Positions 25,793 through 34,433 of a stretch of DNA of 64,000 bases are shown here, one piece after another; position 1 is the first letter of the stretch; each line of letters begins with the position of its first letter. The notes beneath the pieces were generated by a model. The model did no database searches, had not been told where the DNA came from, and worked only from the letters and a program-made list of their open reading frames with translations. The position numbers and the translations under genes were made by a program. Where the stretch lies: positions 16,102-80,101 of the forward strand of contig JAJECN010000029.1 in NCBI GenBank assembly GCA_022821965.1, written 5' to 3'. Source of the stretch: Candidatus Poribacteria bacterium. Lineage in GTDB: Bacteria; Poribacteria; WGA-4E; WGA-3G.

Positions 25793-26425
25793 ATGGCAAA
25801 AATTAACACACTCGTTTTCGCAGGTGGAGCGATCCATGATTGGAAAGGCTGCAGTGACGAAATCGTGAATGTGCTCTCACAACGCGATGAATTCGAGATT
25901 ACCAGAGTCGAGGAAGACTTGGATGCCCTCGTCTCACCGAATTTAGATCCGTATGATCTCATCGTTTTCTATTACACGGTCGGTGAGATTTCGGACGCGC
26001 AAAAGAACGGCTTACTCAACCATGTCGCTTCAGGCAAGGGATACGTTGGTGTGCACTCCGCAGCAGATTCGTTCCGTGGGTGTCCAGAGTATCGTTCAAT
26101 GGTAGGTGGTTACTTTGTTACACATCCACGCTACCGCGACTACCAAGTTAGTATCGTCGACGGTGAGCACGAAATTACACAAGGACTTGACGAGTTCGTC
26201 GTAACAGATGAGCAGTATATCCTTGATTACGATCCACGGAACCATATACTCGCATCAGCATTATGGAAAGGTGCCGCGGCACCAGTCGCATGGACAAAGA
26301 ACTGGGGCGAAGGTAAAGTTTTCTACCTCGCGCTCGGTCATGATCCTTCGGCGTGCCAGCACGAGATGTTTGGAACGCTCTTAGAACGCGGTGCCCTCTG
26401 GGCAGGTAGCAACGGCGGCGAATAG
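25793..26425 (+). CDS. ThuA-domain protein
   Basis: A 210-residue member of the ThuA (trehalose-utilisation) family, a class I glutamine-amidotransferase-like fold. It opens with TLVFAGGAIHDWKGC, then DLIVFYYTVGEIS, GKGYVGVHSAADSF and the C-terminal GEGKVFYLALGHDPSAC with the conserved GHD. The reaction is unproven for most members; in ThuA of rhizobia it is linked to 3-keto-sugar metabolism together with Gfo/Idh/MocA-type enzymes, which are abundant in this window. AAGGAGG precedes the ATG. A monocistronic unit is likely. Confidence 0.9.
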   Translation: MAKINTLVFAGGAIHDWKGCSDEIVNVLSQRDEFEITRVEEDLDALVSPNLDPYDLIVFYYTVGEISDAQKNGLLNHVASGKGYVGVHSAADSFRGCPEYRSMVGGYFVTHPRYRDYQVSIVDGEHEITQGLDEFVVTDEQYILDYDPRNHILASALWKGAAAPVAWTKNWGEGKVFYLALGHDPSACQHEMFGTLLERGALWAGSNGGE

Positions 26426-26427
26426 AT

Positions 26428-26590
26428 GGATAGCCGTAAGCAATCGGCTTTCGGCAAAGAGGGAACCTGTGGCAGTAGCAGAAATGTTAACCGCCACAGC
26501 CCCTACCCGTTGAACGCCATGTATGCATTCAGCGTCGATTCAGGTTTCTGACCGCTGACAGCTGATGGTCTCCGAAAGCCGAGAGCCATT
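26428..26590. repeat. palindrome-rich intergenic element between ThuA and recX
   Basis: Outer arms (GCAATCGGCTTTCGG near 26439 and CCGAAAGCCGAGAGCC near 26573) can pair across most of the 163-bp spacer, and GACCGCTGACAGCTGATGG lies inside. It belongs by sequence words to the CAGC/GCTGAC repeat family and runs up to the recX start codon, leaving no clear Shine-Dalgarno sequence there. Confidence 0.55.
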
Positions 26591-27271
26591 ATGAAACAGA
26601 AAATTACTAATATTCAGGCAGCACCCGAATTGCCATCACATCAACAACTCTTTCTGAACGGCTCTCCGTTTGTTGTAGTCCACGCATCCTTAATTGAAAA
26701 ATTTGGCTTGCGCATCGGCTTAGAAATTGAAGCCGAGACCATCGAAAAGTTAATTGCAGCGGATGAAGTAATGCGTGCGAAAAACTACGCACTAAGGTTA
26801 ATCCGTGAAGAAAAAAACAACGCCACAGCAGATGAATCAGAGGATTCTCGTCCCACAGCAAAGTCAAAAATTTACACTAAAAATGAGATGGAACAACGGC
26901 TTGAACGAGAAGGCTTCTCAACCAAAGCAATTACGACATCCATTGAAGAGTTGATTCGTTCAGGACATATTCGCGACCGGAAGTATGCAGAGAATTGGAT
27001 AGCTCGCAGGCAAAAATCGAATCCGCGCGGAAAAACGTTGCTTAAGCACGAACTCATCGACAAAGGTATCGACCGAGAAATAGCGGAGCAAGTTGTAGCG
27101 AAAGTGGAGACCGAAGACGAAACGAAAGTCGCACTTGAAATCGCCCAAAAACGGATGAAACAGTATCAGCGGCTACCGATTCATGTCGCCAAGCGTCGAT
27201 TACACGGATTTTTGGCACGGCGCGGGTTCAAATCAGAAACCGTTCGGCAAGTCCTTGAGCAGATTTTTTAA
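26591..27271 (+). CDS. recX: regulatory protein RecX
   Basis: A 226-residue RecX-family protein, a cytoplasmic modulator that binds the RecA filament and inhibits or recycles it. The C-terminal 150 residues hold the three-helix RecX repeats (YTKNEMEQRLEREGFSTKAI, IRSGHIRDRKYAENWIARR, NPRGKTLLKHELIDKGID, LHGFLARRGFKSETVRQVL). The N-terminal part (FLNGSPFVVVHASLIEKFGL) is the usual extension. The gene lies 150 bases before alaS, the order found in many genomes (recA-recX-alaS), but recA is not present in front of it. The start lacks a good Shine-Dalgarno sequence. Confidence 0.9.
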   Translation: MKQKITNIQAAPELPSHQQLFLNGSPFVVVHASLIEKFGLRIGLEIEAETIEKLIAADEVMRAKNYALRLIREEKNNATADESEDSRPTAKSKIYTKNEMEQRLEREGFSTKAITTSIEELIRSGHIRDRKYAENWIARRQKSNPRGKTLLKHELIDKGIDREIAEQVVAKVETEDETKVALEIAQKRMKQYQRLPIHVAKRRLHGFLARRGFKSETVRQVLEQIF

Positions 27272-27362
27272 ATTTTTAAATATAATCTCTTGCCGCGCTC
27301 CCCCCATTAGAACGATCATCGATTTTTGGTGAAGTTGATACTTTTTCATCTTCCCTTTTCTC

Positions 27363-27391
27363 TTGACTTCTCTGCAAGAATAGACTATAAT
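27363..27391 (+). promoter_or_regulatory. sigma-70-type promoter for alaS
   Basis: TTGACT at 27363-27368, a 17-base spacer and a perfect TATAAT at 27386-27391, about 32 bases before the alaS ATG. The best sigma-70 match in the window. Confidence 0.8.
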
Positions 27392-27423
27392 AAGAACAGG
27401 ATAAACAGGAGAGGATCCATATA

Positions 27424-30081
27424 ATGACATCAGATGAAATTAGAGCCAGTTTCTTAGAATACTTCCGTAAAAATGGGCACGCAGTCGTTCCGAGTGCATC
27501 CTTGATACCAGCAGATGATCCAACGCTGTTATTCACCAATGCAGGTATGAACCAATTCAAGGATGTGTTTCTCGGTATCGGACAGCGGGAGTATACGCGC
27601 GCCGTTGACACACAAAAATGTCTGCGAGTCAGCGGTAAACACAACGATCTTGAAGAGGTCGGTTATTCACCAAGCCATCATACCTTCTTCGAGATGCTCG
27701 GAAACTGGTCGTTCGGCGACTATTACAAACAAGAAGCGATTGCCTTTGCATGGGAATTGGTAACTGAACTCTGGCAGATTCCAAAGGAACTTCTCTGGGC
27801 AACAGTCTATCATGAAGATGACGAAGCAGAGGAACTTTGGCTCCAAGAGACAGATATCCCGCTCTCGCGTATCCGTCGCTGCGATAAGGATAACTTCTGG
27901 GAAATGGGAGAGACGGGCCCTTGCGGACCCTGCAGCGAACTTTTTGTTGATATGGGTGTTGAAGCCTATCCTGAAACTGCGAATGACCCGAACACCGGTC
28001 CGAACATCAGCGATCGGTTCCGAGAAATCTGGAATCTGGTGTTTATTCAATACAATCGGAACGAAAGCGGTGCGCTTGAACCGCTGCCTGCGACACACGT
28101 AGATACAGGCATGGGCTTTGAGCGGATTACCTCTATATTGCAAGGTGTCGATTCAAACTACAAGACGGACCTCTTTACACCGCTCCTGACGACAATTGCC
28201 GACATAACAGACACTGCCTATTTTGATGATGAACGTGGCTTACCGCATCGAGTTATCGCTGACCATATCCGGTGTCTGACGTTCGCAATCGGGGATGGTG
28301 TAATGCCATCTAACGAAGGGCGTGGTTATGTCATCCGCCGAATTTTGCGGCGCGCTGTGCTTTACGGCAAAAAATTAGAGATGGACGAAGCCTTTATATA
28401 CCGACTCGTTGATAACGTTATCGAATTGCTCGGTGATGTATTTCCTGATGTTCTACCACGGCGTGAATTTATTACCCGAACGATTCAAGGTGAAGAAAAT
28501 CGCTTTCATCAGACGATTGAACGGGGCTTAGAACTCCTCGATCAATCGTTTGATACACTCACAACAGAAAACAACACCCAACTTGATGGCAAGCGTGCCT
28601 TTGAGCTGCACGATACGTTCGGTTTCCCGCTGGATTTGACCCAGATGCTCGCCCGTGAACGTGGGTTTACCGTAGACGATGCAGGCTTTGCAGATAGCAT
28701 GGAGGAACAACGCGCGCGTGGACGGGCAGTATGGGAGGCAAGAGGTGGCACCAAAGACGAAGAGATTTCTATTTACGCGGAAGTCCTCAAAGAGCACGGT
28801 GAGACGGAATTTGTCGGCTACACACAAAACAACATTGAAGCAGAAATCGTCGCCTTAATTGCCGATGCTGAGTCGATAGGCAGCGCACAGCAAGGAGAAG
28901 ACATATTTGTGCTCCTTAATCGAACGCCTTTCTACGGCGAATCGGGTGGACAAGTCGGGGACATCGGCACAATTGAAAGTCAAGACGCGAAATTGGCTGT
29001 CCAAGACACACTCAAACCTTCCGCGGACCTGGTTGCCCACAAGTGCAAGGTGATTGAAGGCGAAATCACACCCTACACCACTGTACAAGCACAAATTGAT
29101 ACAGCGCACCGAAGTTCCGTCGCCGTAAGCCACACAGCAACACACCTCCTGCACAGCGGATTGCGGCATGTTCTTGGAACACACGTCGGGCAAGCTGGTT
29201 CGCTCGTTGAAGCGGGTAGGCTGCGGTTTGACTTCTCACATTACGAAGCTGTCTCACCGGAACAGATGCGGGATATTGAAGAATACGTCAACGAAAAGAT
29301 TCGCGGAAACGACGCGCTGTCTATCCGTGAAATGCCGTTGGATGAAGCAAAAGAGAAAGGTGCCTTAGCCTTCTTCGGCGATAAGTATGGGGACATTGTG
29401 CGTGTTGTGCAGGCTGGTGAATACAGCGTTGAACTCTGCGGCGGCACCCACGTTCAGGCGACTGGCGAACTCGGCTTTGTAAAACTAATGAGCGAAAGCA
29501 GTATCGCTGCAGGTGTCCGACGCGTCGAGGCTCTGACCGGTACCACAGCCGTAACAACCGTCCAAGAGGATACAGTGCTACTCGCCAACGTAGCGAATCT
29601 GCTGAAAACGCCCAAAATCGATTTGCCCGAACGGATCGAACGATTGCTTCAGGAACAACGAGAATTGGAACAGCAGCTCCAACAACTCAAAAGCCAGCAC
29701 GCACTCGCTAACGTCAGCACCCTCGTTGAAGGTGCGACGCTTGTTGAAGATGTACGGGTCGTGGCATCGCTCGTAGCAGCCACAGATAGAAACGGATTGC
29801 GGCGGCTTGTTGATGAACTCAAAACCCGTTTAGAATCCGGTGTCGTCGCCCTTGTCGCTGTAACGGGAAACGAGGTGGCTTTTGTGGTCGGCGTAACCGC
29901 AGACCTCGTGAAGGAGCGCGGTTTGAATGCGGGGAAAATCGTCTCCGAATTAACCCAGTTGGCAGGTGGTCGTGGTGGCGGCCGCCCTGAACTCGCACAA
30001 GGCGGCGGTAAAGATCCGAGCAAAGTGGACACAGCAATTGCAACAGCCAGTGAAATCGTCCGACAACAATTAAAAACTTGA
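27424..30081 (+). CDS. alaS: alanyl-tRNA synthetase
   Basis: It charges tRNA-Ala with alanine and edits Ser/Gly mischarging. The 885-residue length is normal. The class II catalytic core (residues 1-450) contains NHAVVPSASLIPADDPTLLF-type motif 1 sequence and FTNAGMNQFKDVFLG. The editing domain carries the zinc site SHTATHLLHSGLR (near 560) and CGGTHVQATGE (near 670). A C-terminal coiled-coil and DHHA1-type domain ends GGRGGGRPELAQGGG, the RNA-binding GGGRPxxAQGG motif. AGGAGAGGA precedes the ATG. A strong promoter at 27363-27391 makes it transcriptionally separate from recX. Confidence 0.98.
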   Translation: MTSDEIRASFLEYFRKNGHAVVPSASLIPADDPTLLFTNAGMNQFKDVFLGIGQREYTRAVDTQKCLRVSGKHNDLEEVGYSPSHHTFFEMLGNWSFGDYYKQEAIAFAWELVTELWQIPKELLWATVYHEDDEAEELWLQETDIPLSRIRRCDKDNFWEMGETGPCGPCSELFVDMGVEAYPETANDPNTGPNISDRFREIWNLVFIQYNRNESGALEPLPATHVDTGMGFERITSILQGVDSNYKTDLFTPLLTTIADITDTAYFDDERGLPHRVIADHIRCLTFAIGDGVMPSNEGRGYVIRRILRRAVLYGKKLEMDEAFIYRLVDNVIELLGDVFPDVLPRREFITRTIQGEENRFHQTIERGLELLDQSFDTLTTENNTQLDGKRAFELHDTFGFPLDLTQMLARERGFTVDDAGFADSMEEQRARGRAVWEARGGTKDEEISIYAEVLKEHGETEFVGYTQNNIEAEIVALIADAESIGSAQQGEDIFVLLNRTPFYGESGGQVGDIGTIESQDAKLAVQDTLKPSADLVAHKCKVIEGEITPYTTVQAQIDTAHRSSVAVSHTATHLLHSGLRHVLGTHVGQAGSLVEAGRLRFDFSHYEAVSPEQMRDIEEYVNEKIRGNDALSIREMPLDEAKEKGALAFFGDKYGDIVRVVQAGEYSVELCGGTHVQATGELGFVKLMSESSIAAGVRRVEALTGTTAVTTVQEDTVLLANVANLLKTPKIDLPERIERLLQEQRELEQQLQQLKSQHALANVSTLVEGATLVEDVRVVASLVAATDRNGLRRLVDELKTRLESGVVALVAVTGNEVAFVVGVTADLVKERGLNAGKIVSELTQLAGGRGGGRPELAQGGGKDPSKVDTAIATASEIVRQQLKT

Positions 30082-30169
30082 ATTCACAAACATCATTTTT
30101 CATAAGGTAGACGTGCTTGAAAAGCCATCTACCGGAAATGGTATCTTAATTATACATAAAGGAGACGTC

Positions 30170-30736
30170 ATGGATTGGAGTTTGATTGCTTCACTTTTTT
30201 GGAAATTCAGCTTAGGTATCCTCCTACTTGCTCTTACAGCTCTGGCGGCATATATGTGCGCCGCTATGGGTAGTCTTAGAGACTCTCTAAATAGCATCCG
30301 AAATACGCTGAATTCCACAGAAAGTATCGTTAATCAGGAAATCGGTGAACTAATCGCCGACGTGGATAAAACGGTAAAAGAGGTGAATAAGGAGTTACCG
30401 CAGCTGCTACAAAACCTTAACGGATTGACAGCTTCCCTACAAGGAATTAGCGAGTCCGAAATTCAGCCGACCGTGCACAACATCCAAGAAATGAGTGGTG
30501 CTCTGAATCAAAGCATTCAAGAACTCGATGACTTGGTCCAAAAAGTGAGTAACTTTTCCGGACAAACACTTGAGCAAGCGACGTTTTTTCGGAATCAACT
30601 GGCAGTCTCACTTTCCGACATTGTCAGCTTATGGCAAGGTATCAAAGCGGGATGGGATAGTTTCACTTCTACACAACCGCATGAACCAGAAGAGGACGAA
30701 CCGATAGTTGATACACCGAGTGAACAAACTGAATAG
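30170..30736 (+). CDS. single-pass membrane protein with coiled-coil domain
   Basis: A 188-residue protein. The ATG at 30170 is chosen because AAAGGAG is 6 bases upstream; the frame from 30113 has no such site. An N-terminal transmembrane helix (FSLGILLLALTALAAYMCAAM) is followed by a long heptad-like region (SLRDSLNSIRNTLNSTES, VDKTVKEVNKELPQLLQNLN, and so on). An acidic tail comes last. The layout resembles DUF948-type proteins, often found beside YtxH genes as is the case here. No enzyme motif is seen; an envelope or stress-related structural role is likely. Confidence 0.7.
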   Translation: MDWSLIASLFWKFSLGILLLALTALAAYMCAAMGSLRDSLNSIRNTLNSTESIVNQEIGELIADVDKTVKEVNKELPQLLQNLNGLTASLQGISESEIQPTVHNIQEMSGALNQSIQELDDLVQKVSNFSGQTLEQATFFRNQLAVSLSDIVSLWQGIKAGWDSFTSTQPHEPEEDEPIVDTPSEQTE

Positions 30737-30943
30737 CGTGAGATTTATAGATTTCCGATATTAAAGCAGCACAATAAGTACAACGTTTGTATTACGATAG
30801 AAACACACTAAAAAATAGTAGCATCAAAAGATAAACATGAGAATTGAAACTTTTTATAACGATTCTCGTAAATTCTAACATCAAGTTTTGGAAATCGTTA
30901 AGCTTTCCCAAAACGAACCTAACTTAACAGAAAGGACAAAAAA

Positions 30944-31351
30944 ATGAGTAACAATGGACAGAACAACGGACTCGCAATGATCTTCGCCTTTTTTACTGGT
31001 TTTATGGCAGGCGCGGTTATCAGCCTGCTCTACGCCCCGAGTTCTGGTAAGGAAACCCGCAAGAAGATTCGTGATACCTCAGTCGAAGCCAAAAATCGGA
31101 CGGTTGAGTTCGCGAGTCAAGCCTCCGATAGCGCGCGGCAAGGCGTTCAGACCCTCGTGGAACAGGGCAAAGAGGGCGTTCACGATATCGTAGACACCGG
31201 AAAAGAACGCCTCCAGCAAGCAACCGAACAGGTGAAGAGTGCAGTAGAAACAGGACGTAAAGTCTCCGCAGATGTCCGCACCAAAATCGCCGGGTCAATC
31301 CCAGGTGTTGGTGGCGACGAAACTGACGAAGAAGCTCCTGAGGAAGCCTAA
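30944..31351 (+). CDS. YtxH-domain small membrane protein
   Basis: A 135-residue YtxH-family protein: an N-terminal transmembrane helix (MIFAFFTGFMAGAVISLLYAP) running into SSGKETRKKIRDTS, the signature of YtxH (gas-vesicle-protein-like) domains. An amphipathic Lys/Glu/Gln-rich helix of 70 residues and an acidic tail follow. Members are small stress-linked envelope proteins with unclear roles. AAAGGA is present 9 bases before the ATG. The 207-base spacer before it is AT-rich with a weak TTGAAA, and I see no other signal there. Confidence 0.85.
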   Translation: MSNNGQNNGLAMIFAFFTGFMAGAVISLLYAPSSGKETRKKIRDTSVEAKNRTVEFASQASDSARQGVQTLVEQGKEGVHDIVDTGKERLQQATEQVKSAVETGRKVSADVRTKIAGSIPGVGGDETDEEAPEEA

Positions 31352-31380
31352 GCGTTTTTTATAGCGTGTGGACCGAAATA

Positions 31381-31450
31381 AAAGGAGGCAAACAGTAGGT
31401 ACCCTCCTTACAAGTGCTGCAAACAGTGGACGTCCTACCATAGTAAACGA
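31381..31450 (+). promoter_or_regulatory. detached AAAGGAGG and palindromic insert before larB
   Basis: A strong AAAGGAGG lies at 31381-31388 but the larB start codon is 62 bases further on. The interval contains an imperfect palindrome with GTAGG/CCTAC ends. A small repeat may have moved the Shine-Dalgarno sequence away from the start. Confidence 0.35.
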
Positions 31451-32203
31451 ATGGAAATTGAAAAGTTAAGAATCCTGCTCGAACAGGTTAAAGACGGAGA
31501 GGTTGCAGTGGGCGATGCGCTTCAATCTCTCCGTACACTTCCTTTTGAAGACTTAGGATTTTCAAAAATCGACCACCATCGTCAACTCCGCACAGGATTT
31601 CCCGAAGTCATTTTCTGTGAAGGAAAGACGATTGAACACGTCAAGCAGATTAGCGAACATATCCTCGCAGCAGGGCACCCACTCCTCGCAACCCGTGCCA
31701 CCCCCGACATGTATGAAGCGGTGAAAGAAGTTCAACCTACAGCACGTTATAACACACTTGGACGAACGATCGCCGTCAAGCAATCTGAGGAAGATGAGGG
31801 CATTCCAGGGATACTTGTTGTTTCTGCCGGCACGTCCGACCTGCCAGTCGCTGAGGAAGCCGCTGAAACGGCACTGATGATGGGAAACCAACCAGAACGC
31901 CTTTACGATGTCGGCGTGGCTGGATTACACCGGTTAATGAGCAATCACGAGAAACTCCTGAATGCCCGTGTTATTATCGTCGTCGCAGGCATGGAGGGCG
32001 CGCTGCCGAGTGTTGTCGGCGGTTTGGTAGACTGTCCCGTCATTGCAGTCCCAACAAGCATCGGCTACGGTGCCAGTTTTGGTGGACTCGCCGCCCTGTT
32101 AGGGATGCTAAATAGTTGTGCCTCTGGTGTCACCGTTGTGAACATCGATAACGGTTTCGGTGCTGGTTACAGTGCGTCCCTCATCAACCAACTCAAGTCG
32201 TAA
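31451..32203 (+). CDS. larB: LarB, pyridinium-3,5-biscarboxylic acid mononucleotide synthase
   Basis: LarB carboxylates the pyridinium ring of nicotinic acid adenine dinucleotide and hydrolyses the phosphoanhydride, the first step of nickel-pincer nucleotide cofactor synthesis. The 250-residue protein has the AIR-carboxylase (PurE-like) fold with [32 protein letters not shown] and [20 protein letters not shown]. The N-terminal [16 protein letters not shown] and EVIFCEGKT segments are typical of LarB. LarC and LarE are not in the window, so whether the pathway is complete cannot be judged. There is no Shine-Dalgarno sequence directly before the ATG. Confidence 0.95.
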   Translation: MEIEKLRILLEQVKDGEVAVGDALQSLRTLPFEDLGFSKIDHHRQLRTGFPEVIFCEGKTIEHVKQISEHILAAGHPLLATRATPDMYEAVKEVQPTARYNTLGRTIAVKQSEEDEGIPGILVVSAGTSDLPVAEEAAETALMMGNQPERLYDVGVAGLHRLMSNHEKLLNARVIIVVAGMEGALPSVVGGLVDCPVIAVPTSIGYGASFGGLAALLGMLNSCASGVTVVNIDNGFGAGYSASLINQLKS

Positions 32204-32215
32204 GTATTCTACCCG

Positions 32216-32821
32216 CTACTGCTCCTCATCTCCTACTCTTAACACAACAGATGCCCTTGCCTTTCCTGCTGTTCCTTGCGAACCGAAGCCTGTTTTAGAA
32301 AAATCGTGTTCCGCCTTTAATTGGATAACTTCTGCATCAATGCTAAGGGTAACGACATCAGATCCAATTTTACATCGAATTTGGTACGGCACGGATTCGG
32401 CACGTCTCTTCCCATCAGAACGCGGTCGCCACGTCACACCGGATGCTTCAGCATAAGTCGTGAGTGCTGCTTCGGCAGCCTCAGCAACGTTTCCGTCCGC
32501 ATTGAGGACACGTTTCGCAGCACCTGCTGCGTGATTCGCAGCAGATGCCAAACGTTCCTGAACTGTTTTCGTATCACTTTCGTCTGTGTCGTCAATATCT
32601 TTGCTCTTTCGCAATGCAACATAGACCACCGTTCCAAGAACACAAAGAAAAACAGCGGTGCTCAGGAGGACAGTGCCTCGCAACTCGCGGCGGCGCGTCA
32701 TGTTTTCAAAATCCTCGCGATGATGTGGATAGAAAGCATCGTGTGCCAAAACCGGTGTCCACCAGCACAACATACCAACGGATAACAAAAGCAACGGATA
32801 ACGGAAAAATCTTCGGAACAT
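32216..32821 (-). CDS. exported or membrane protein of unknown function
   Basis: A 201-residue protein that I do not recognise. It has an N-terminal signal-like helix (YPLLLLSVGMLCWW ending near VLAHD), a charged segment (HHREDFENMTRRRELRG), then a transmembrane helix (TVLLSTAVFLCVLGTVVYVAL). An Ala-rich helical stretch follows (SAANHAAGAAKRVLNADG) and a C-terminal beta-rich domain of about 70 residues ending SVVLRVGDEEQ. The topology suggests anchoring in the inner membrane. It is convergent with larB, 12 bases apart, and divergent from the ABC operon at 32979. Confidence 0.6.
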   Translation of the reverse strand: MFRRFFRYPLLLLSVGMLCWWTPVLAHDAFYPHHREDFENMTRRRELRGTVLLSTAVFLCVLGTVVYVALRKSKDIDDTDESDTKTVQERLASAANHAAGAAKRVLNADGNVAEAAEAALTTYAEASGVTWRPRSDGKRRAESVPYQIRCKIGSDVVTLSIDAEVIQLKAEHDFSKTGFGSQGTAGKARASVVLRVGDEEQ

Positions 32822-32904
32822 CGATTCATACCTGCCTCAGCTCTTAGTATAACAACCGGAAACCTAAAAGTCAATCTTGTGTAGCGAACAAATTCACGAA
32901 AAAC

Positions 32905-32933
32905 TTGACCTAAAATTGTAAATTTGGTAGAAT
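32905..32933 (+). promoter_or_regulatory. sigma-70-type promoter for the ABC operon at 32979
   Basis: TTGACC at 32905-32910, a 17-base spacer and TAGAAT at 32928-32933, about 45 bases upstream of the TTG start. A 5/6 match at both hexamers. Confidence 0.65.
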
Positions 32934-32978
32934 AGATACAAGGAATAAATACAAAATTAAAAATAAGGAGACAGACAT

Positions 32979-33656
32979 TTGCAGCAAAGAGCACCAATTG
33001 AAGAACAAATTGATCTCCCTTTCGTAGAATCGCTACGGATTAGTTTCCAGAGTTTGAAAATCCGCTTTGGGCGTTCAATCATCACGACAGCGGGTATTAC
33101 TCTCGGTATTGCTTTCCTTGTCTCAGTGTGGACAAACAACGAAATCGGTCTCGCACTACAGGAGAGCGGACGACAATCAACAATTAATACCTTTGAAGAT
33201 ACAACGGAAACAGGCATTTCCACAAAAGACATCTGGTTGATTATTATGTCTCTGATTGTCTGTGTTGTCGGTATCGCGAATTCAATGCTAATGGCAGTCA
33301 CAGAACGCTTCCGCGAGATCGGGACGATGAAATGTCTCGGAGCATTAGACGGGTTCGTGGTTCGACTGTTCCTACTTGAATCGGGGTTTCAAGGGTTTTC
33401 AGGAGCACTCATCGGAGCACTTATCGGCACACTCGGTGCTGTCCTTTTAGGACTTAAAGACTACGGGTTAGACCTATTTTTCTACTTCCCCTTGTTACCC
33501 GCGCAGCCTGAAGATGGAACAATGCGACTCGGTGTTATTGTCATCATCTTACTTGGATGCATTCTGGGCATGATTTTGGCAGTTATCGGTTCATCGTTCC
33601 CCGCATGGCGCGCGGCGAAACTCCCGCCTGCCGAAGCAATGCGTACCGAGGTATAA
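32979..33656 (+). CDS. FtsX/MacB-type ABC permease with almost no extracytoplasmic domain
   Basis: A 225-residue permease. It starts at TTG (32979) with AAGGAG 8 bases upstream. An amphipathic N-terminus leads to TM1 (SIITTAGITLGIAFLVSV). The three C-terminal helices of an FtsX domain follow (IIMSLIVCVVGIANSMLMAV, the LIGALIGTLGAVLLGL segment and VIVIILLGCILGMILAVIG) with the signature ERFREIGTMKCLGALDG and the end PAWRAAKLPPAEAMRTEV. The usual MacB-type periplasmic domain of about 200 residues between TM1 and TM2 is reduced to about 45. The next gene encodes its ATPase, 21 bases downstream. Confidence 0.85.
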   Translation: MQQRAPIEEQIDLPFVESLRISFQSLKIRFGRSIITTAGITLGIAFLVSVWTNNEIGLALQESGRQSTINTFEDTTETGISTKDIWLIIMSLIVCVVGIANSMLMAVTERFREIGTMKCLGALDGFVVRLFLLESGFQGFSGALIGALIGTLGAVLLGLKDYGLDLFFYFPLLPAQPEDGTMRLGVIVIILLGCILGMILAVIGSSFPAWRAAKLPPAEAMRTEV

Positions 33657-33677
33657 GCACGGACACGGAGGAAAATT

Positions 33678-34433
33678 ATGGCTGATATCGTTGTGAAAAC
33701 AGAAGATGTTGTCAAAGAATATCGCATGGGTTCAAATATTCTTCGCGCTTTGGATGGCATCAACATTGAGATTGAACGCGGAGAGTACATCTCACTAATG
33801 GGTCCCTCCGGTTCGGGGAAATCTACACTTTTTAACATGATCGGCGCACTCGATCAACCGACAGAGGGACAAGTTTACATCGACGGACAAAATATGTCTC
33901 AACTCTCGCAGCGGCAGATTGCAGCGTTTCGGTGCCACCGCGTGGGCTACATTTTCCAGAGTTACAACCTGCTGCCCGTGCGGAGCGCACACGGAAATGT
34001 AACACTCCCGCTGATTTTTGCTGGCATGCCAGAGAAGCAACGTAACGAAAGAGCGGAGAAACTGCTGGACATGGTGGGTTTAGGGGATCGGATGTATCAC
34101 CTCCCCGATGAACTGTCAGGTGGTCAATGTCAGCGCGTCGCTATCGCCAGAGCACTTGCCAATGACCCGAGCATCATCCTCGCTGACGAACCGACAGCAA
34201 ACCTTGATACCATCACAGGACGCGAGATTATTGATCTAATTAAACGCTTGAATAGGGAGCAAGGTGTCACTGTCATCTCTGCAACACACGACTTGAAGAT
34301 GCTTGATGTCTCTGACCGGATTGTGGACATCCGTGACGGGCTCGTGGAACGTGTCAGAAATCGAGACGAGATTGAAATCGAAGTCGGTGATGTCGGCGGT
34401 GAGCATGACGGCGATGCCGGGGCACACGACTAA
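33678..34433 (+). CDS. LolD/MacB-type ABC transporter ATP-binding protein
   Basis: A 251-residue ATPase partner of the permease at 32979. Walker A is GPSGSGKST (near residue 40), the Q-loop is YIFQSYNLLPV, the signature is LSGGQCQRVAIARAL, Walker B is IILADEPTANLD, and the H-loop is SATHDLKML, all intact. This subfamily powers mechanotransmission or lipoprotein release by FtsX-like permeases. A C-terminal acidic tail ends in GEHDGDAGAHD. GGAGG precedes the ATG. The gene overlaps the convergent iolG stop by 4 bases. Confidence 0.95.
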   Translation: MADIVVKTEDVVKEYRMGSNILRALDGINIEIERGEYISLMGPSGSGKSTLFNMIGALDQPTEGQVYIDGQNMSQLSQRQIAAFRCHRVGYIFQSYNLLPVRSAHGNVTLPLIFAGMPEKQRNERAEKLLDMVGLGDRMYHLPDELSGGQCQRVAIARALANDPSIILADEPTANLDTITGREIIDLIKRLNREQGVTVISATHDLKMLDVSDRIVDIRDGLVERVRNRDEIEIEVGDVGGEHDGDAGAHD

